Shown: piece by piece, positions 1 through 10,409 of the stretch | How the letters are laid out: each line of letters starts with the position of its first letter | Numbering within the stretch: position 1 is the first letter of the stretch | Source of the DNA: Zymobacter sp047495495 | Lineage (GTDB): Bacteria; Pseudomonadota; Gammaproteobacteria; Pseudomonadales; Halomonadaceae | Direction of reading: 5' to 3' | Length of the DNA stretch: 64,000 nt | NCBI RefSeq assembly: GCF_047495495.1 | Contig: NZ_CP179930.1 | Span: 2,418,001-2,482,000, forward strand | The notes under the pieces: model-generated | Database searches by the model: none | Told to the model about the DNA's origin: nothing | Seen by the model: the letters and a program-made list of their open reading frames with translations, nothing else | Made by a program: the position numbers and the translations under genes

Positions 1-3000
1 GACAAGCTCATCAAGGAAAAACAAAAGAAAGGCTATGTCGTGGAAGAAGGAACCCCTGCGCCAACAGCACAGGTTAAGGCCAGCACTCCTGTCGAAGCCG
101 CTCCAGCGACCCAAACGGGACAGCGTCCGCCGTGGTTGCTGGATTCCGAAGCCATTCCCTTCCCTGAAAGCATGGCCGCCACGGCCTTCAGCCATCGCCT
201 ACTGCCTACGCCAGCGCGGCAGGCCTACGCGCCGATGGACAAAGCGGCGTCCCAAGCCTTGCAGCAGGCCGCCATTCGCCAAGCACACTGGGAACGGAAG
301 ACCATCCACATTGATGCCTCGGAATGCCCGGCGTCTTATCAAGATGACGTTGCGCTGGCCCAGCAGCACATCGACCAGCAACTTCCCTTCCCTGAGTCAT
401 CACCGCGTGTAGGCGCCATCCTAGCCGAGATCACCTGTAGCCGTCTGACGCACAGTCGCGGCACTCCCGAGCACCCGGCGACCGAAACGAACCTGATGGA
501 TGCGCTCGTTGATGGCTACGGCTTGGACTATGTCATTGAGCTGTTCATTTATCGACAGCAGTTATGGAGCGTCAGCGACTACCGACAAGGCAGCTTCCAT
601 TTCGCAATAGCAGATACTGTGGTCGGGGTGCAACGCCGCTACTATCTGAGTGAGTTCGAGGCGCGCCTGCGTTTCCATCTGACTCGCGCCGACGAGGCCC
701 TCTGGCAACGCTGCGCTCGGCGCCTCATCGACGCCCTGCCGCTCATTCCCTGCTGGCGACGCCCCTTCGTCTCGTTCCTGCTGCCAGAGAAGCCAGAACT
801 GGCCGACCTGATCACTGAACAGGCGGCAGGCGATAAAGAGATGGCATCGCTGGAGTGGCTCAAGCTGACCGCCACACGCCCTGATACCGTGGCGCGACTC
901 GACGGCTACCGCCAGCAGGGGGTATTCGGCTACCACTTTTTCGAAGGCTCAGCGCTTGTCACATTACTGAGAGAGCACGGTATCCCGGGCATTGCTCGCA
1001 TCGCGGCCTACCATGAAATTTACGAGCTCGGCACGGTACTGGGTAAAATCAACCACCCTGATGCCCTGACGTTGCTGCTCAAAGTGGCGCAACGCAATAA
1101 GGACTACTTCAAGCAGTGTACCGATGCGATTGCCAAGTACCCGCACGCTGCCGCCGCTGCGCTGGCCGAACTGCTGGGTACGCGCAAGGATAAGGACACG
1201 CCGTTCTGGAACGGGCAGCTCATAGCGCTGATTGGCGATCAACCGCACCTCGCTGAAGATATTGCACCTTGGCTATCCACTGGGGCTCTGAACGTCATTA
1301 AGGGCATTCAACAGCAGCTCGACAGGCCCGTCGAGCTGGCCGATGACAGTGAACTGCCGGACATTCTGGTCATGCCACCGTGGCTGACAAAGAAGAAAAA
1401 GGTACAGATTACCGAGCTTGAGCTGCCACACCTCACCGTTGAGCCGCTACTCAAACCACTGGCTGCGCCGATGCCGTGGATCAACGACCGAATAGCCAAA
1501 GCGAAAGACGTCGGCACGCCTCAGCTGCTGAAACTGATGGGATACCGTCGCTACGGCTCAGAGCAAGGAGTTCCCACCGCCCTCGTCGAGGCCTTCGACA
1601 AGGGCGACTATGACGATTTCAGACAGCAGTGGCGCAAGCAGACAACTTACTATGTGCCAGCCATGGAGCTGTATGTGCTATGCGAGCTACCGCACGACAA
1701 GGCCATCGAAGCTTGGACGGCACTGGCGGGCGACATCAGCAATGGCGCGGATGCCATCATGTATCGCTTTGGGCTGGACGCACTGGAAGGTTTCATCAAG
1801 AGCTTCGGGCGGGCACCTCAGGAGAATATGGCGACCGCGCTGCAAATAGGCGCAACAGAACTGGCGCCGCGTATGGCTCGCGCCTTCAACAAGCTGAAAA
1901 CAGTGCGCGAAGACGCCAAGCAGTGGCTGCTGGCCTACCCCGAGCATGCCATTGCAGGTGTACTGCCTGACGCGCTTGGGCGCAAAGGGGAAGCCCGTGA
2001 CCACGCACGAGCGGCCTTGCTGATGCTGGCAAACGAGCAACACGAAACACTGATTCGCGACATCGCCGCCCGCTATGACCAGCCTGACGTCATGGCCGCG
2101 CTGGAAGCTCTGCTGGCACTTGATCCGCTTGACAACTTCCCGACCAAACGTCCGGCCCTGCCTGCGTTCTATAGCCCCCAGCGCTGGCGTCGTCCTTGCC
2201 TGCACAGTGGAAAAGCCCTGCCTGACACTGCGCTGGAGCATATCGGCACCATGCTGCGTTTCCCAATGGTCGATGGTCTGTATCCGGGGCTGGAACAGGT
2301 CAGGGCCGCGTGTACGCCCGACTCACAGGCCGCTTTCGCATGGGACATGTTCTCGGCATGGCTGTCGGCCGGTGCGCCATCCAAGGATAACTGGGCCTTC
2401 ACTGCACTGGGCATCTTCGGCAACGATGAAACAGCCCGCCAGCTAACCCCGATGATCCGTATCTGGCCCGGAGAATCGCAGCACAAGCGCGCGGTCACGG
2501 GGCTGGAAATACTGGCACAGATCGGTACCGATATCGCCCTGATGCAGCTCAACGGCATCGCCCAGAAGCTCAAGTTCAAAGGCCTGCGTGAAAAGGCACG
2601 CGAAAAAATCGCGCAGATCGCCGAACAGCGCGAACTGACAGTAGCCGAGCTGGAAGATCGCTTGGCACCCGATCTGGGGCTGGACGCACAAGGATCAATG
2701 CGGCTCGATTTCGGACCGCGCCAGTTCACGGTCAGCTTCGACGAAGCCCTCAAACCGTTCGTACGTGACATGCAGGGTAGCCGCCTCAAAGACCTCCCTC
2801 GCCCCAATAAGAGCGATGATCCCGACCAGTCGGCAGACGCTGTCACTCGCTACAAGGCGCTGAAGAAAGACGCCCGTGCGATTGCCAGTCAGCAGGTGCA
2901 GCGTCTGGAATCAGCCATGTGCCAGCAGCGCCGCTGGACGCAGGTCCAGTTCCGCCAATTCCTCGTCGAGCACCCGCTGGTTGGCCACCTGACACGACGT

Positions 3001-3609
3001 CTGGTATGGGCCGCCTACGATGCCGATAAGCAGCTGACCCACTGCTTCCGCGTGGCAGAAGACAACACTTACAGCACTGCTGAAGACGATGAGTTCCTGT
3101 TGCCAGAAGGCACCGCTCTAATTGGCCTGCCTCATCGACTGGAAATCCCCGAGCAGGATGCAGTGGCCTTCGGCCAGCTGTTCACCGATTACGAACTGCT
3201 GCCGCCATTCAGCCAGCTGGATCGTCCCTGCTATGCCCTGACCGACGCCGAGCGCGAATCGCTGATACTGGACCGCTGGCAAAACAACCTGTGCCCAAGC
3301 GGCCGACTGGCCGGACTGACCAACAGGGGCTGGCTGCGTGGTGAACCACAGGACGCTGGCTGGATCGGGTGCATGATGAAACCGATGGGAGACTGGACAG
3401 CAGTCATGGATATGAGCGAAGGGTTCTGCGTGGGCCTGCCGCCGGACGAGTTCTGTGCTGAACAGACTGTCCGCGCGATAGGGCTCGTGAAGGGGATGCC
3501 CGAGTATCTGGGCTGGTGGGATCCAAAGCAGTGCAAGCACACGTTCAGCGAGCTCAGTGATGTGGCCGCCAGCGAACTCCTCAATGACATCGAGAACCTA
3601 TTTAGCTGA
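1..3609 (+). CDS. WGR/DUF4132 protein (YehI/MolR-like), 5' end cut by the window
   Basis: The frame is open from base 1, so the gene begins outside the window; a GTG at 40 is not needed as a start. The first visible residues (KLIKEKQKKGY) look like the end of a WGR domain, a small module seen in PARPs and in MolR/YehI proteins. About 1,190 residues follow, with a helical, HEAT-like middle and a typical DUF4132 C-terminus (motifs GRLAGLTNRGW and EYLGWWDP near the end). No enzyme activity is established for the family; the old molybdate-regulator name MolR is weakly founded. It precedes a MoxR ATPase, a DUF5682 protein, a VWA protein and a SWIM protein, the order of the enterobacterial yeh set, so it is probably an accessory or target-recognition part of that system. 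It is separated from the ATPase gene by 71 bp. Family assignment is firm; the role is unknown. Confidence 0.9.
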   Translation, partial: DKLIKEKQKKGYVVEEGTPAPTAQVKASTPVEAAPATQTGQRPPWLLDSEAIPFPESMAATAFSHRLLPTPARQAYAPMDKAASQALQQAAIRQAHWERKTIHIDASECPASYQDDVALAQQHIDQQLPFPESSPRVGAILAEITCSRLTHSRGTPEHPATETNLMDALVDGYGLDYVIELFIYRQQLWSVSDYRQGSFHFAIADTVVGVQRRYYLSEFEARLRFHLTRADEALWQRCARRLIDALPLIPCWRRPFVSFLLPEKPELADLITEQAAGDKEMASLEWLKLTATRPDTVARLDGYRQQGVFGYHFFEGSALVTLLREHGIPGIARIAAYHEIYELGTVLGKINHPDALTLLLKVAQRNKDYFKQCTDAIAKYPHAAAAALAELLGTRKDKDTPFWNGQLIALIGDQPHLAEDIAPWLSTGALNVIKGIQQQLDRPVELADDSELPDILVMPPWLTKKKKVQITELELPHLTVEPLLKPLAAPMPWINDRIAKAKDVGTPQLLKLMGYRRYGSEQGVPTALVEAFDKGDYDDFRQQWRKQTTYYVPAMELYVLCELPHDKAIEAWTALAGDISNGADAIMYRFGLDALEGFIKSFGRAPQENMATALQIGATELAPRMARAFNKLKTVREDAKQWLLAYPEHAIAGVLPDALGRKGEARDHARAALLMLANEQHETLIRDIAARYDQPDVMAALEALLALDPLDNFPTKRPALPAFYSPQRWRRPCLHSGKALPDTALEHIGTMLRFPMVDGLYPGLEQVRAACTPDSQAAFAWDMFSAWLSAGAPSKDNWAFTALGIFGNDETARQLTPMIRIWPGESQHKRAVTGLEILAQIGTDIALMQLNGIAQKLKFKGLREKAREKIAQIAEQRELTVAELEDRLAPDLGLDAQGSMRLDFGPRQFTVSFDEALKPFVRDMQGSRLKDLPRPNKSDDPDQSADAVTRYKALKKDARAIASQQVQRLESAMCQQRRWTQVQFRQFLVEHPLVGHLTRRLVWAAYDADKQLTHCFRVAEDNTYSTAEDDEFLLPEGTALIGLPHRLEIPEQDAVAFGQLFTDYELLPPFSQLDRPCYALTDAERESLILDRWQNNLCPSGRLAGLTNRGWLRGEPQDAGWIGCMMKPMGDWTAVMDMSEGFCVGLPPDEFCAEQTVRAIGLVKGMPEYLGWWDPKQCKHTFSELSDVAASELLNDIENLFS

Positions 3610-3680
3610 TACCGGAGGCTTCACGGCACACCGTGAAGCTCTCTTTCGCTATCGACGCATGTTCGCTCAGGAGAATCACC

Positions 3681-4769
3681 ATGCCAGCCCAAAAGGCTTC
3701 CTTTCAACGTCCCCCTGCGGCGGTACTCTACGCCGATGAACTGGCCCGGCTTCAACAGCAAGATAGAGGGCCACGCCCGCCGGGCTGGCAACTCAGCCTG
3801 CCGGCCGTGCGTGCCTTCATCCTTGGTGATGAAGCTCACGCCGTATCTGCCAAGGTTGTTGCATCTACCGCTTCCATCGAACGCATGCTGGTCACACTGG
3901 CCACGGGTCGTGGCCTGATGCTGGTCGGTGAGCCCGGTACGGCCAAGTCGCTGCTGTCCGAACTGCTGGCCACGGCCATTAGCGGAGATGCCAGCCTGAC
4001 AATTCAAGGCGGGGCGTCCATCACCGAAGACCAGATCAAATATGGCTGGAACTACGCCCAACTGATCAACCAAGGACCGACTCTTGATGCCTTGGTGCCC
4101 GCGCCGCTCTATCAAGGCATGCGTGACGGCAAGCTCGTGCGCTTTGAAGAGATTACCCGTGCGCCACAGGAAGTGCAGGACTGCCTGCTGGGTATGCTGT
4201 CCGACCGCGTGATGACCGTGCCCGAACTGAGCGACGACGACAGCCAGTGTTACGCACGTGAGGGCTTCAACATCATCGCGACCGCCAACACCCGCGACCG
4301 AGGTGTCAACGACATGAGTGCCGCGCTGAAGCGCCGCTTCGATTTCGAGACCGTATTCCCCATCATGGACTTTCAGCAGGAGCTGGCGCTGGTGGCATCG
4401 GCCTCACAACGCCTGCTGGCACACAGTGGCATCCCACATACTGTGCCGGACAGCATACTGGAACTGCTGGTGCGCACCTTCCGCGACCTGCGCGCCAATG
4501 GTGCTCAGAAAACGTCGATGGATACGCTCAACGCGATCATGTCGACGGCCGAAGCGGTCAACGTGGCACATGCGGTTGGTGTACGGGCATGGTTCCTCTA
4601 CCAGCGAGAAGGCGAACCGGCCGATCTCGTTGACTGCATCGCAGGTACTATCGTCAAGGACAACGAAGACGACCGTGCCCGCTTGCGCCGCTACTTCGAA
4701 CAGCGCGTCCATAGTCGAGAAGGTGCGCACTGGCAGGCCTATTATCAGGCTCGCCATCGCCTGCCTTGA
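3681..4769 (+). CDS. MoxR-type AAA+ ATPase (YehL-like)
   Basis: This is a 362-residue AAA+ ATPase of the MoxR branch, which remodels proteins together with VWA-domain partners. Walker A is GEPGTAKS (residues 83-90), Walker B is LVRFEEIT (152-159), sensor 1 lies in IIATAN (about 198-203), and KRRF (217-220) supplies the arginine-finger region. The start was set at 3681 rather than at the in-frame start at 3633 because AGGAG lies at the right distance before this ATG and the family begins here. It is followed after 14 bp by the DUF5682 gene, and the VWA partner is two genes downstream, the usual MoxR-VWA pairing. It resembles E. coli YehL. Its substrate is unknown. Confidence 0.9.
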   Translation: MPAQKASFQRPPAAVLYADELARLQQQDRGPRPPGWQLSLPAVRAFILGDEAHAVSAKVVASTASIERMLVTLATGRGLMLVGEPGTAKSLLSELLATAISGDASLTIQGGASITEDQIKYGWNYAQLINQGPTLDALVPAPLYQGMRDGKLVRFEEITRAPQEVQDCLLGMLSDRVMTVPELSDDDSQCYAREGFNIIATANTRDRGVNDMSAALKRRFDFETVFPIMDFQQELALVASASQRLLAHSGIPHTVPDSILELLVRTFRDLRANGAQKTSMDTLNAIMSTAEAVNVAHAVGVRAWFLYQREGEPADLVDCIAGTIVKDNEDDRARLRRYFEQRVHSREGAHWQAYYQARHRLP

Positions 4770-4783
4770 AAAGGGAATCGACC

Positions 4784-7078
4784 ATGACGGTACCCGTCTC
4801 GGTGTCCGATGCGCCCACAATCATCGGCGTTCGTCACCATAGCCCCGCCTGTGCACGCTGGGTCAGGCAGTGCATCGAACAGGTACGACCAGCCTATGTG
4901 CTGATCGAAGGCCCCGCCGATTTCAATCCACGCCTGAACGAGTTGCTGTTGCCTCATCAGTTGCCGATTGCGCTGTATGAGTACTGCCAACATGAAAACG
5001 ATGAGTCACGTAGCGCAAGAGCCTGGGTACCCTTTGCCGAGTGGTCACCGGAGTGGCAGGCACTGCAGGCCGCCCACCGTCAGCAGGCCAACATTCGTTT
5101 CATCGACCTGCCGATCTGGGCCCATGATGAAGATGATGACACTGAGGGTGATCACGCTCAGGCCTACGAACAGGCACTTCGCCACGCCACGCACATGGAA
5201 AATGTCGATGCGTTATGGGACCACCTGTTCGAAGACGAGGCTCAAACCGATGTACTGCCAACGGCACTGACCAACTATTTCGATAGATTGCGCCACACCC
5301 AGCCCGGCAGTCAGCGTGATCAACGCCGAGAGGCCTACATGGCCCGCTGGGTCGCATGGGCGATGGCGCAGCGGCAAGGGCCGGTCGTGGTCGTCTGTGG
5401 AGGCTGGCACGCTCCGGCACTGGCACGTCAGTGGCTAGACTGCCCATCAGCAACCACTCCGCCTGAAGTGCCCTCACCACCGGCCGATGCGCAGGCCGTC
5501 GGCAGCTACCTGATGCCATACAGCGAGAAGAAACTGGACGTGCTGACAGGCTATCTGTCAGGAATGCCGGCACCGCTATGGCAGCGCTGGTGCTGGGAAC
5601 ACGGCCAAGCACCAGCGGGTGAGCGGCTGCTGTACACCGTAATGTCGGCGCTACGCCACAAGCGTCAGCCCGCCTCCACCGCCGATATGGGAGCCGCGCA
5701 TCTGCACGCGCAGGCACTGGCGCAGCTTCGCGGTCACCGCATACCACTGCGCTCGGACTGGTTGGATGCCCTCGCCGGCACGTTGATCAAGGAAGCGCTT
5801 GATGAACCGCTGCCGTGGAGCTATCGCGGCACGCTGCATGCGGGTACCAACCCGATTGTCGTTGCGCTGGTCGACTGTTTGGCCGGCCAGCACTACGGCA
5901 CACTGGCTGCCGACACGCCTCAGCCCCCGCTGCCGGGCGATGTGCGCCGTGAGCTGGCCCGCGTCGATATTTCTCCCCCGTCCACGCTGTCACTGAACAG
6001 GCTGGATGAACAGGGACTCCAGCAGAGCCAAGTACTGCATCGACTGAAAATTCTGGAGATTCCCGGCATCCACTGCCTCCACGGCAGCCCATCGGTGCTG
6101 TCGGCCGACAGCGAGGAGCAGTGGCAGGTACAAACAACGCTGCATCAACATGCGGCCCTGATCGAAGCGGCGCGCTACGGTGCCACATTGGAGGATGCCG
6201 CTCGCCAACGGCTAACGGCAGCACTGGCCTCGGCCAGCGATCTATCCCGAGTGGCTCATCTGCTGAACGATGCGGCGCTGGCAGGGCTAACCCGTTTCAG
6301 TCAGCAGTTGCTGAGCCAGCTCACACTGCTCATTGCACGTGAGAGTCGCTTCGACGCTGTAGGTAGCGCGCTTGAAGTGCTGTACAACCTCTGGCGCTAC
6401 GACCGACAGTACGGCGACATCGTGCAGGCTACGCTGCAGGCGGCATTGGACCGCGCACTATGGCTACTCGAAGCCACCAACACTGTCGATAAGCCACAGC
6501 TCAATGCCCATTTGCACGCTTGGCAGGTGCTATGCCATATCCTGCGCGACCAAGGGCACCTCGACCATTCTGCGACACGGGCGTTGCTCCCGCTGCCTCG
6601 CGCACAGGCCGTAATCCAGCGCCGATCGCAAGCGCTGAGCGCCGCACCGCTCATCCGCGGAGCAGCATTGGGCACCCTGATCCGCATCGAACACCCCTCC
6701 GCCACCGCCGAAAGTGCTCTGGTCCTGCTGTCCCACTGCACACCGCTGCAGTTGGGGGAAGCACTGCAGGGACTGATGGCCCTGGCACGCCACCAGCTGA
6801 CGTCGCACACGGCCTTCGTGGAAGGCTTCAGTCAGCAGCTAGCACAGCTTGGCACCGATGACTTCGTTCAGGCGTTGCCTGACCTGCGTGCCGCCTTCGC
6901 GTGGCTACCTCCGCAGGAACGAAGTCAGCTGGCCGACCAGGTGCTTGCACACTATCAGCTGCCGCTTGCCGCCACTCAACTGACCCAGCCCATTGCCGTT
7001 GCTCCCGAACGACAGGCGCGCAATCAACGCCTCGAGCAGTACGCACTACAGCGACTGCGCCAATGGGGCGTGCTCTAA
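4784..7078 (+). CDS. DUF5682 family protein (YehM-like)
   Basis: This 764-residue protein begins with a conserved DUF5682 block: GVRHHSPACARWV followed by YVLIEGPADFN, then VVVCGGWHAPAL around residue 205. The HHSP and IEGP motifs recall the TraB/ChaN-like fold, but no activity has been shown. The C-terminal half is helical and rich in Leu and Ala. The ATG at 4784 was chosen over an in-frame TTG at 4766 because AAGGGA lies at the right distance before the ATG. It sits between the MoxR ATPase and VWA genes, 9 bp before the latter, as yehM does in E. coli. It is probably a subunit or client adaptor of the ATPase-VWA pair; this is inference from context. Confidence 0.85.
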   Translation: MTVPVSVSDAPTIIGVRHHSPACARWVRQCIEQVRPAYVLIEGPADFNPRLNELLLPHQLPIALYEYCQHENDESRSARAWVPFAEWSPEWQALQAAHRQQANIRFIDLPIWAHDEDDDTEGDHAQAYEQALRHATHMENVDALWDHLFEDEAQTDVLPTALTNYFDRLRHTQPGSQRDQRREAYMARWVAWAMAQRQGPVVVVCGGWHAPALARQWLDCPSATTPPEVPSPPADAQAVGSYLMPYSEKKLDVLTGYLSGMPAPLWQRWCWEHGQAPAGERLLYTVMSALRHKRQPASTADMGAAHLHAQALAQLRGHRIPLRSDWLDALAGTLIKEALDEPLPWSYRGTLHAGTNPIVVALVDCLAGQHYGTLAADTPQPPLPGDVRRELARVDISPPSTLSLNRLDEQGLQQSQVLHRLKILEIPGIHCLHGSPSVLSADSEEQWQVQTTLHQHAALIEAARYGATLEDAARQRLTAALASASDLSRVAHLLNDAALAGLTRFSQQLLSQLTLLIARESRFDAVGSALEVLYNLWRYDRQYGDIVQATLQAALDRALWLLEATNTVDKPQLNAHLHAWQVLCHILRDQGHLDHSATRALLPLPRAQAVIQRRSQALSAAPLIRGAALGTLIRIEHPSATAESALVLLSHCTPLQLGEALQGLMALARHQLTSHTAFVEGFSQQLAQLGTDDFVQALPDLRAAFAWLPPQERSQLADQVLAHYQLPLAATQLTQPIAVAPERQARNQRLEQYALQRLRQWGVL

Positions 7079-7087
7079 GGACGATTC

Positions 7088-8224
7088 ATGTCAGATCTAC
7101 CCGATATCCTGTCGATACCCGAGCTTCAGCGCTGGCGCCTGCTGCTCGGAGAAGCCTCCGAAGACCGCTTAGGCGGGCTGGATGAACGGATACAGGCGAT
7201 GGACAGCGCCCTAGAATGGCTGTACGGGCGCGACCCCGAGCGACTGCAGCGCGGCGAACGCCAAGGCGGGCACGGTTCTTCGCAGCTCTCGACGCCGGAA
7301 TGGATCAATACCATCCACACCCTGTTTCCTACCGACGTGATCGAACGGCTGGAGAGCGATGCGGTGCTGCGGTATGGCATCGACGATGTAGTGACCAATG
7401 TTGACGTGCTAAAGCGCATCGCGCCCTCCGAAGGCCTACTGCGCGCGGTACTGCATACCAAGCACCTGATGAATCCTGACGTGCTGCAACTGGCCCGTCA
7501 GCTGGTACAGCAGGTGATCGAACAGATCATGGCCAAACTGGCACACGAGATACGTCAAAGCTTTTCGGGTACACGGGATCGGCGGCGACGCTCGCGTATT
7601 GCCAATGCCCGCAACTTCGATTTCCAGCGCACCGTGCGCGACAACCTGCACCGCTGGGATCCTCAGCGCCAAAAGCTCTATATCGAATCGCCGGTCTTCA
7701 TCAGCCGCACCAAACGGCACAGCGAAGCCTGGCAGCTGGTGCTGCTGGTCGATCAGAGCGGCTCAATGCTGAGCTCGGTCATTCACGCGGCGGTAATGGC
7801 CGCTTGCCTGTGGGATCTACCAGGCGTCCGCACTCACCTTGTCGCTTTCGACACCCAAGTGGTCGACCTGACTGCCGACGTGCAGGACCCCGTAGAGCTA
7901 CTGATGAAGGTACAACTGGGCGGCGGTACTCACATCGCCCAAGCCGTACAGTACGCACGCCAGCTGATCGACAATCCACAGAAAGGCATCATCGTGCTGG
8001 TCAGCGATTTCTGCGAAGGCGGCTATCACGGTGCACTGATACAGCATATTCGCCAGAGCGTGCAGAGCGGCATCAAAGTGCTGGGGCTGGCCGCGCTCGA
8101 CAACGAGGTCACACCTCACTACGACCATGACATCGCACAGGCAATGGTCAACGTCGGTGCACAAGTGGCTGCCATGACCCCCGGCGAACTGGCCGGCTGG
8201 CTAGCAGAGGTACTGGACGCATGA
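7088..8224 (+). CDS. VWA domain protein, MoxR partner (YehP-like)
   Basis: This 378-residue protein has a C-terminal von Willebrand A domain with a complete metal-ion-dependent adhesion site: DQSGS (residues 222-226), the threonine in GGGT (281) and the aspartate in VLVSDF (307). The N-terminal 200 residues are helical and basic around 160-170 (GTRDRRRRSR). VWA proteins of this type bind MoxR ATPases and pass the remodelling force to a target. The stop overlaps the next start by 4 bp (ATGA), so translation of the two is probably coupled. It resembles E. coli YehP, whose function is not established. Confidence 0.9.
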   Translation: MSDLPDILSIPELQRWRLLLGEASEDRLGGLDERIQAMDSALEWLYGRDPERLQRGERQGGHGSSQLSTPEWINTIHTLFPTDVIERLESDAVLRYGIDDVVTNVDVLKRIAPSEGLLRAVLHTKHLMNPDVLQLARQLVQQVIEQIMAKLAHEIRQSFSGTRDRRRRSRIANARNFDFQRTVRDNLHRWDPQRQKLYIESPVFISRTKRHSEAWQLVLLVDQSGSMLSSVIHAAVMAACLWDLPGVRTHLVAFDTQVVDLTADVQDPVELLMKVQLGGGTHIAQAVQYARQLIDNPQKGIIVLVSDFCEGGYHGALIQHIRQSVQSGIKVLGLAALDNEVTPHYDHDIAQAMVNVGAQVAAMTPGELAGWLAEVLDA

Positions 8225-10266
8225 ACATTCGGCAGGAACTGCTAGAACTGACGCCACAGGCATTGATAACGCTCAGCAATGCCGGCTTCGTCAAGCGATG
8301 TCAGAAGACGCTCGAGGCAGGCAAGGCCCCCGAACTCATATTGCATGAGGACGGCACGCTCGAAGCCCGCTTTGACGATGGCACTGTAACCTCCCTGCCA
8401 CCCGAAAGCGCCCTTAAGGAAGCACAATGCAGCTGCCCCGCCAGCGGCATGTGCCGCCACCGCGTGATGCTGGTGCTGGCCTACCAACAACACTGCGCCG
8501 AACAAGCGCCCGCTGCAGAGACACCTGCCGCTGGCCGCTGGCACCCCGGCGACTGGCTGACAGCGCTAAACGAACTGCCCGCCGCCACCCACCGCCGCGC
8601 GCAGACTCTAGCGACGCAAGGACTAATCATCGAACTAAGCTGCCCGTCCAATGGCGTACCCGCTGCCCGCCTGCCAATGAGTGATGTCCGCTTCTTTTCG
8701 CGCAACAGCCTGCGCTTCGCACGCTGCGACTGTGTCGAAGGCACGCTGTGCGAGCATGTCATTCTGGCCGTGCAAGCGTTCGCTGCCGCTGAAGCCCAAC
8801 AACCGGGCTTCGAACAGCTTACGTGGCAACTGCATGCTCAAGGAGCCGAACAGGATGGCACTCGCGCCGCCAACCCATTCGATACCGTCGAAGGCCAAGC
8901 CTGCGTCGAGAGCGTCAATGCGCTCTATCTCACACTGTGGCAGGACGGCCTCAGTCAGCCGCCGGTCGGGTTTGAACGAGCGTTAAAGAAAGCACTGCGC
9001 GCAGCACAGCAACTGGAATGGCGCTGGATAAGCGCCGCACTGCAACAACTAGGCGATAGCCTGTACGCATTTCAGCACCGCGCATCGAACTACGATGCCG
9101 AGCACACGCTGACGGAATGCGCCGAGCTATGCGCCCGACTGAAGGCGGCGCATCAGATGGCCTGCCTCACGCAGCAAGGTGAACTGCCGCCACAGCCGTG
9201 GCGCACCATCGTAGGCCAAGGCATTGACGGCGAAAGCCAGCTTGATCATCTGCGGCTGGTCTCGCTGGGCATGAAAAGCGCCCAAGACACCGAGCACTAC
9301 AGCGCCCGGCTATGGTTCATCGACCCCGACACGGGCAGCCTGCTGCATATCACACGTCAGTGGCCACTTGCAGAACAGGCCAATATTCCCTTGGAACGAC
9401 GTCGTATCGCCAATGCCCAGATCGCCACACTGGCCGGGGGACAGGTTGTCGCCCAAGGAGCCTATCGCACCGCAAAAGGCGAACTGAAGCTGGAGTCCCG
9501 CGCACGACGCACCAGTACCGCGCCACTCAGCCCACAGGCATGGCACATGCCACAGGTGACGCAGTGCCCCGCCAGCATCAGTGCCTTGCGCCAGCACCTG
9601 CGACAGCGACTGCCCGCGTTTGTCCGAGCATGGCATCAGGCAGACAATCTCTTCATCGTCCCCATAGGCACCTGCCAACAGCTGCATTGGAATGCGGCTC
9701 AGCAACAGTTGGAGGCCGTCATCAGTGGGCAAGATGGCGACGACGATATGCTCTATCTTCGGCTACCCGTACAGCGCAGTGCACCGCAGGCGATCGACAC
9801 ACTGATTCACATTCTGGGTGAACAGAACAAAGTGCCACTCGGCAAGATATCGGGCTATGTACGTATGAAGTCTGGTCGGCTGGAAATGGAACCGCTAATG
9901 GTTATGACCCAGCGGCGCGCATGGGCACTGCACGCCGAACACCCGCCCTCCGCCATCGTGCTGCCACCAGCCTCCTCTCTATCGAACGATGGACGAACCG
10001 TCGACGCCATACTGCTGGCGCGCTGCCAGACTCAACTGATCCAATGGCTGCACAACGGCATCCGTCATCAGTCACCGCGAGCATTCGAAGACATGCGCCA
10101 GCTGGCAGCGGCCGTACATGACGGCGGCTTCGAAGCGCTCGCTCGCCTACTGCGCCTGCTGTGCGATCAGATTCAACAAGGACAGGAAGAGGAATGGCCC
10201 GCAACGCTGACCCGCGCCATCGTACTGCGCGATGCGCTGGAACAGGATGATGGTCCGATAGAGTAA
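8221..10266 (+). CDS. double SWIM zinc-finger protein (YehQ-like)
   Basis: This 681-residue protein carries two SWIM-type zinc-binding motifs with identical spacing, CxCx5CxH: Cys70, Cys72, Cys78, His80 and Cys169, Cys171, Cys177, His179. SWIM fingers bind DNA or proteins. The remaining 500 residues match nothing I recognise with certainty. The start overlaps the VWA stop (ATGA at 8221). It is the last gene of the five-gene set; the intergenic sequence to 10409 shows only a weak hairpin (TGCAT/ATGCA near 10292-10308) followed by TTTTATT. It corresponds to yehQ in the E. coli arrangement. A nucleic-acid or protein contact through the zinc fingers is likely, but the partner is unknown. Confidence 0.88.
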   Translation: MNIRQELLELTPQALITLSNAGFVKRCQKTLEAGKAPELILHEDGTLEARFDDGTVTSLPPESALKEAQCSCPASGMCRHRVMLVLAYQQHCAEQAPAAETPAAGRWHPGDWLTALNELPAATHRRAQTLATQGLIIELSCPSNGVPAARLPMSDVRFFSRNSLRFARCDCVEGTLCEHVILAVQAFAAAEAQQPGFEQLTWQLHAQGAEQDGTRAANPFDTVEGQACVESVNALYLTLWQDGLSQPPVGFERALKKALRAAQQLEWRWISAALQQLGDSLYAFQHRASNYDAEHTLTECAELCARLKAAHQMACLTQQGELPPQPWRTIVGQGIDGESQLDHLRLVSLGMKSAQDTEHYSARLWFIDPDTGSLLHITRQWPLAEQANIPLERRRIANAQIATLAGGQVVAQGAYRTAKGELKLESRARRTSTAPLSPQAWHMPQVTQCPASISALRQHLRQRLPAFVRAWHQADNLFIVPIGTCQQLHWNAAQQQLEAVISGQDGDDDMLYLRLPVQRSAPQAIDTLIHILGEQNKVPLGKISGYVRMKSGRLEMEPLMVMTQRRAWALHAEHPPSAIVLPPASSLSNDGRTVDAILLARCQTQLIQWLHNGIRHQSPRAFEDMRQLAAAVHDGGFEALARLLRLLCDQIQQGQEEEWPATLTRAIVLRDALEQDDGPIE

Positions 10267-10409
10267 GAGAGCACCCAGCGGTAGCGCCTCTGATGCATGC
10301 AACGATGCAGCCTTTTATTGTAGTGATGAGCACTGCATCAAATGCACATGGTCGTCATGTCATGGATTCATGACAGCGTTGGGAGAGAATGGCGAACGCG
10401 CCAACGTCA

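Noticed and set aside
10267..10409. Small RNA or terminator between the SWIM gene and the DUF606 gene
   Set aside because: Only weak inverted repeats with short stems are present; not enough to call either.
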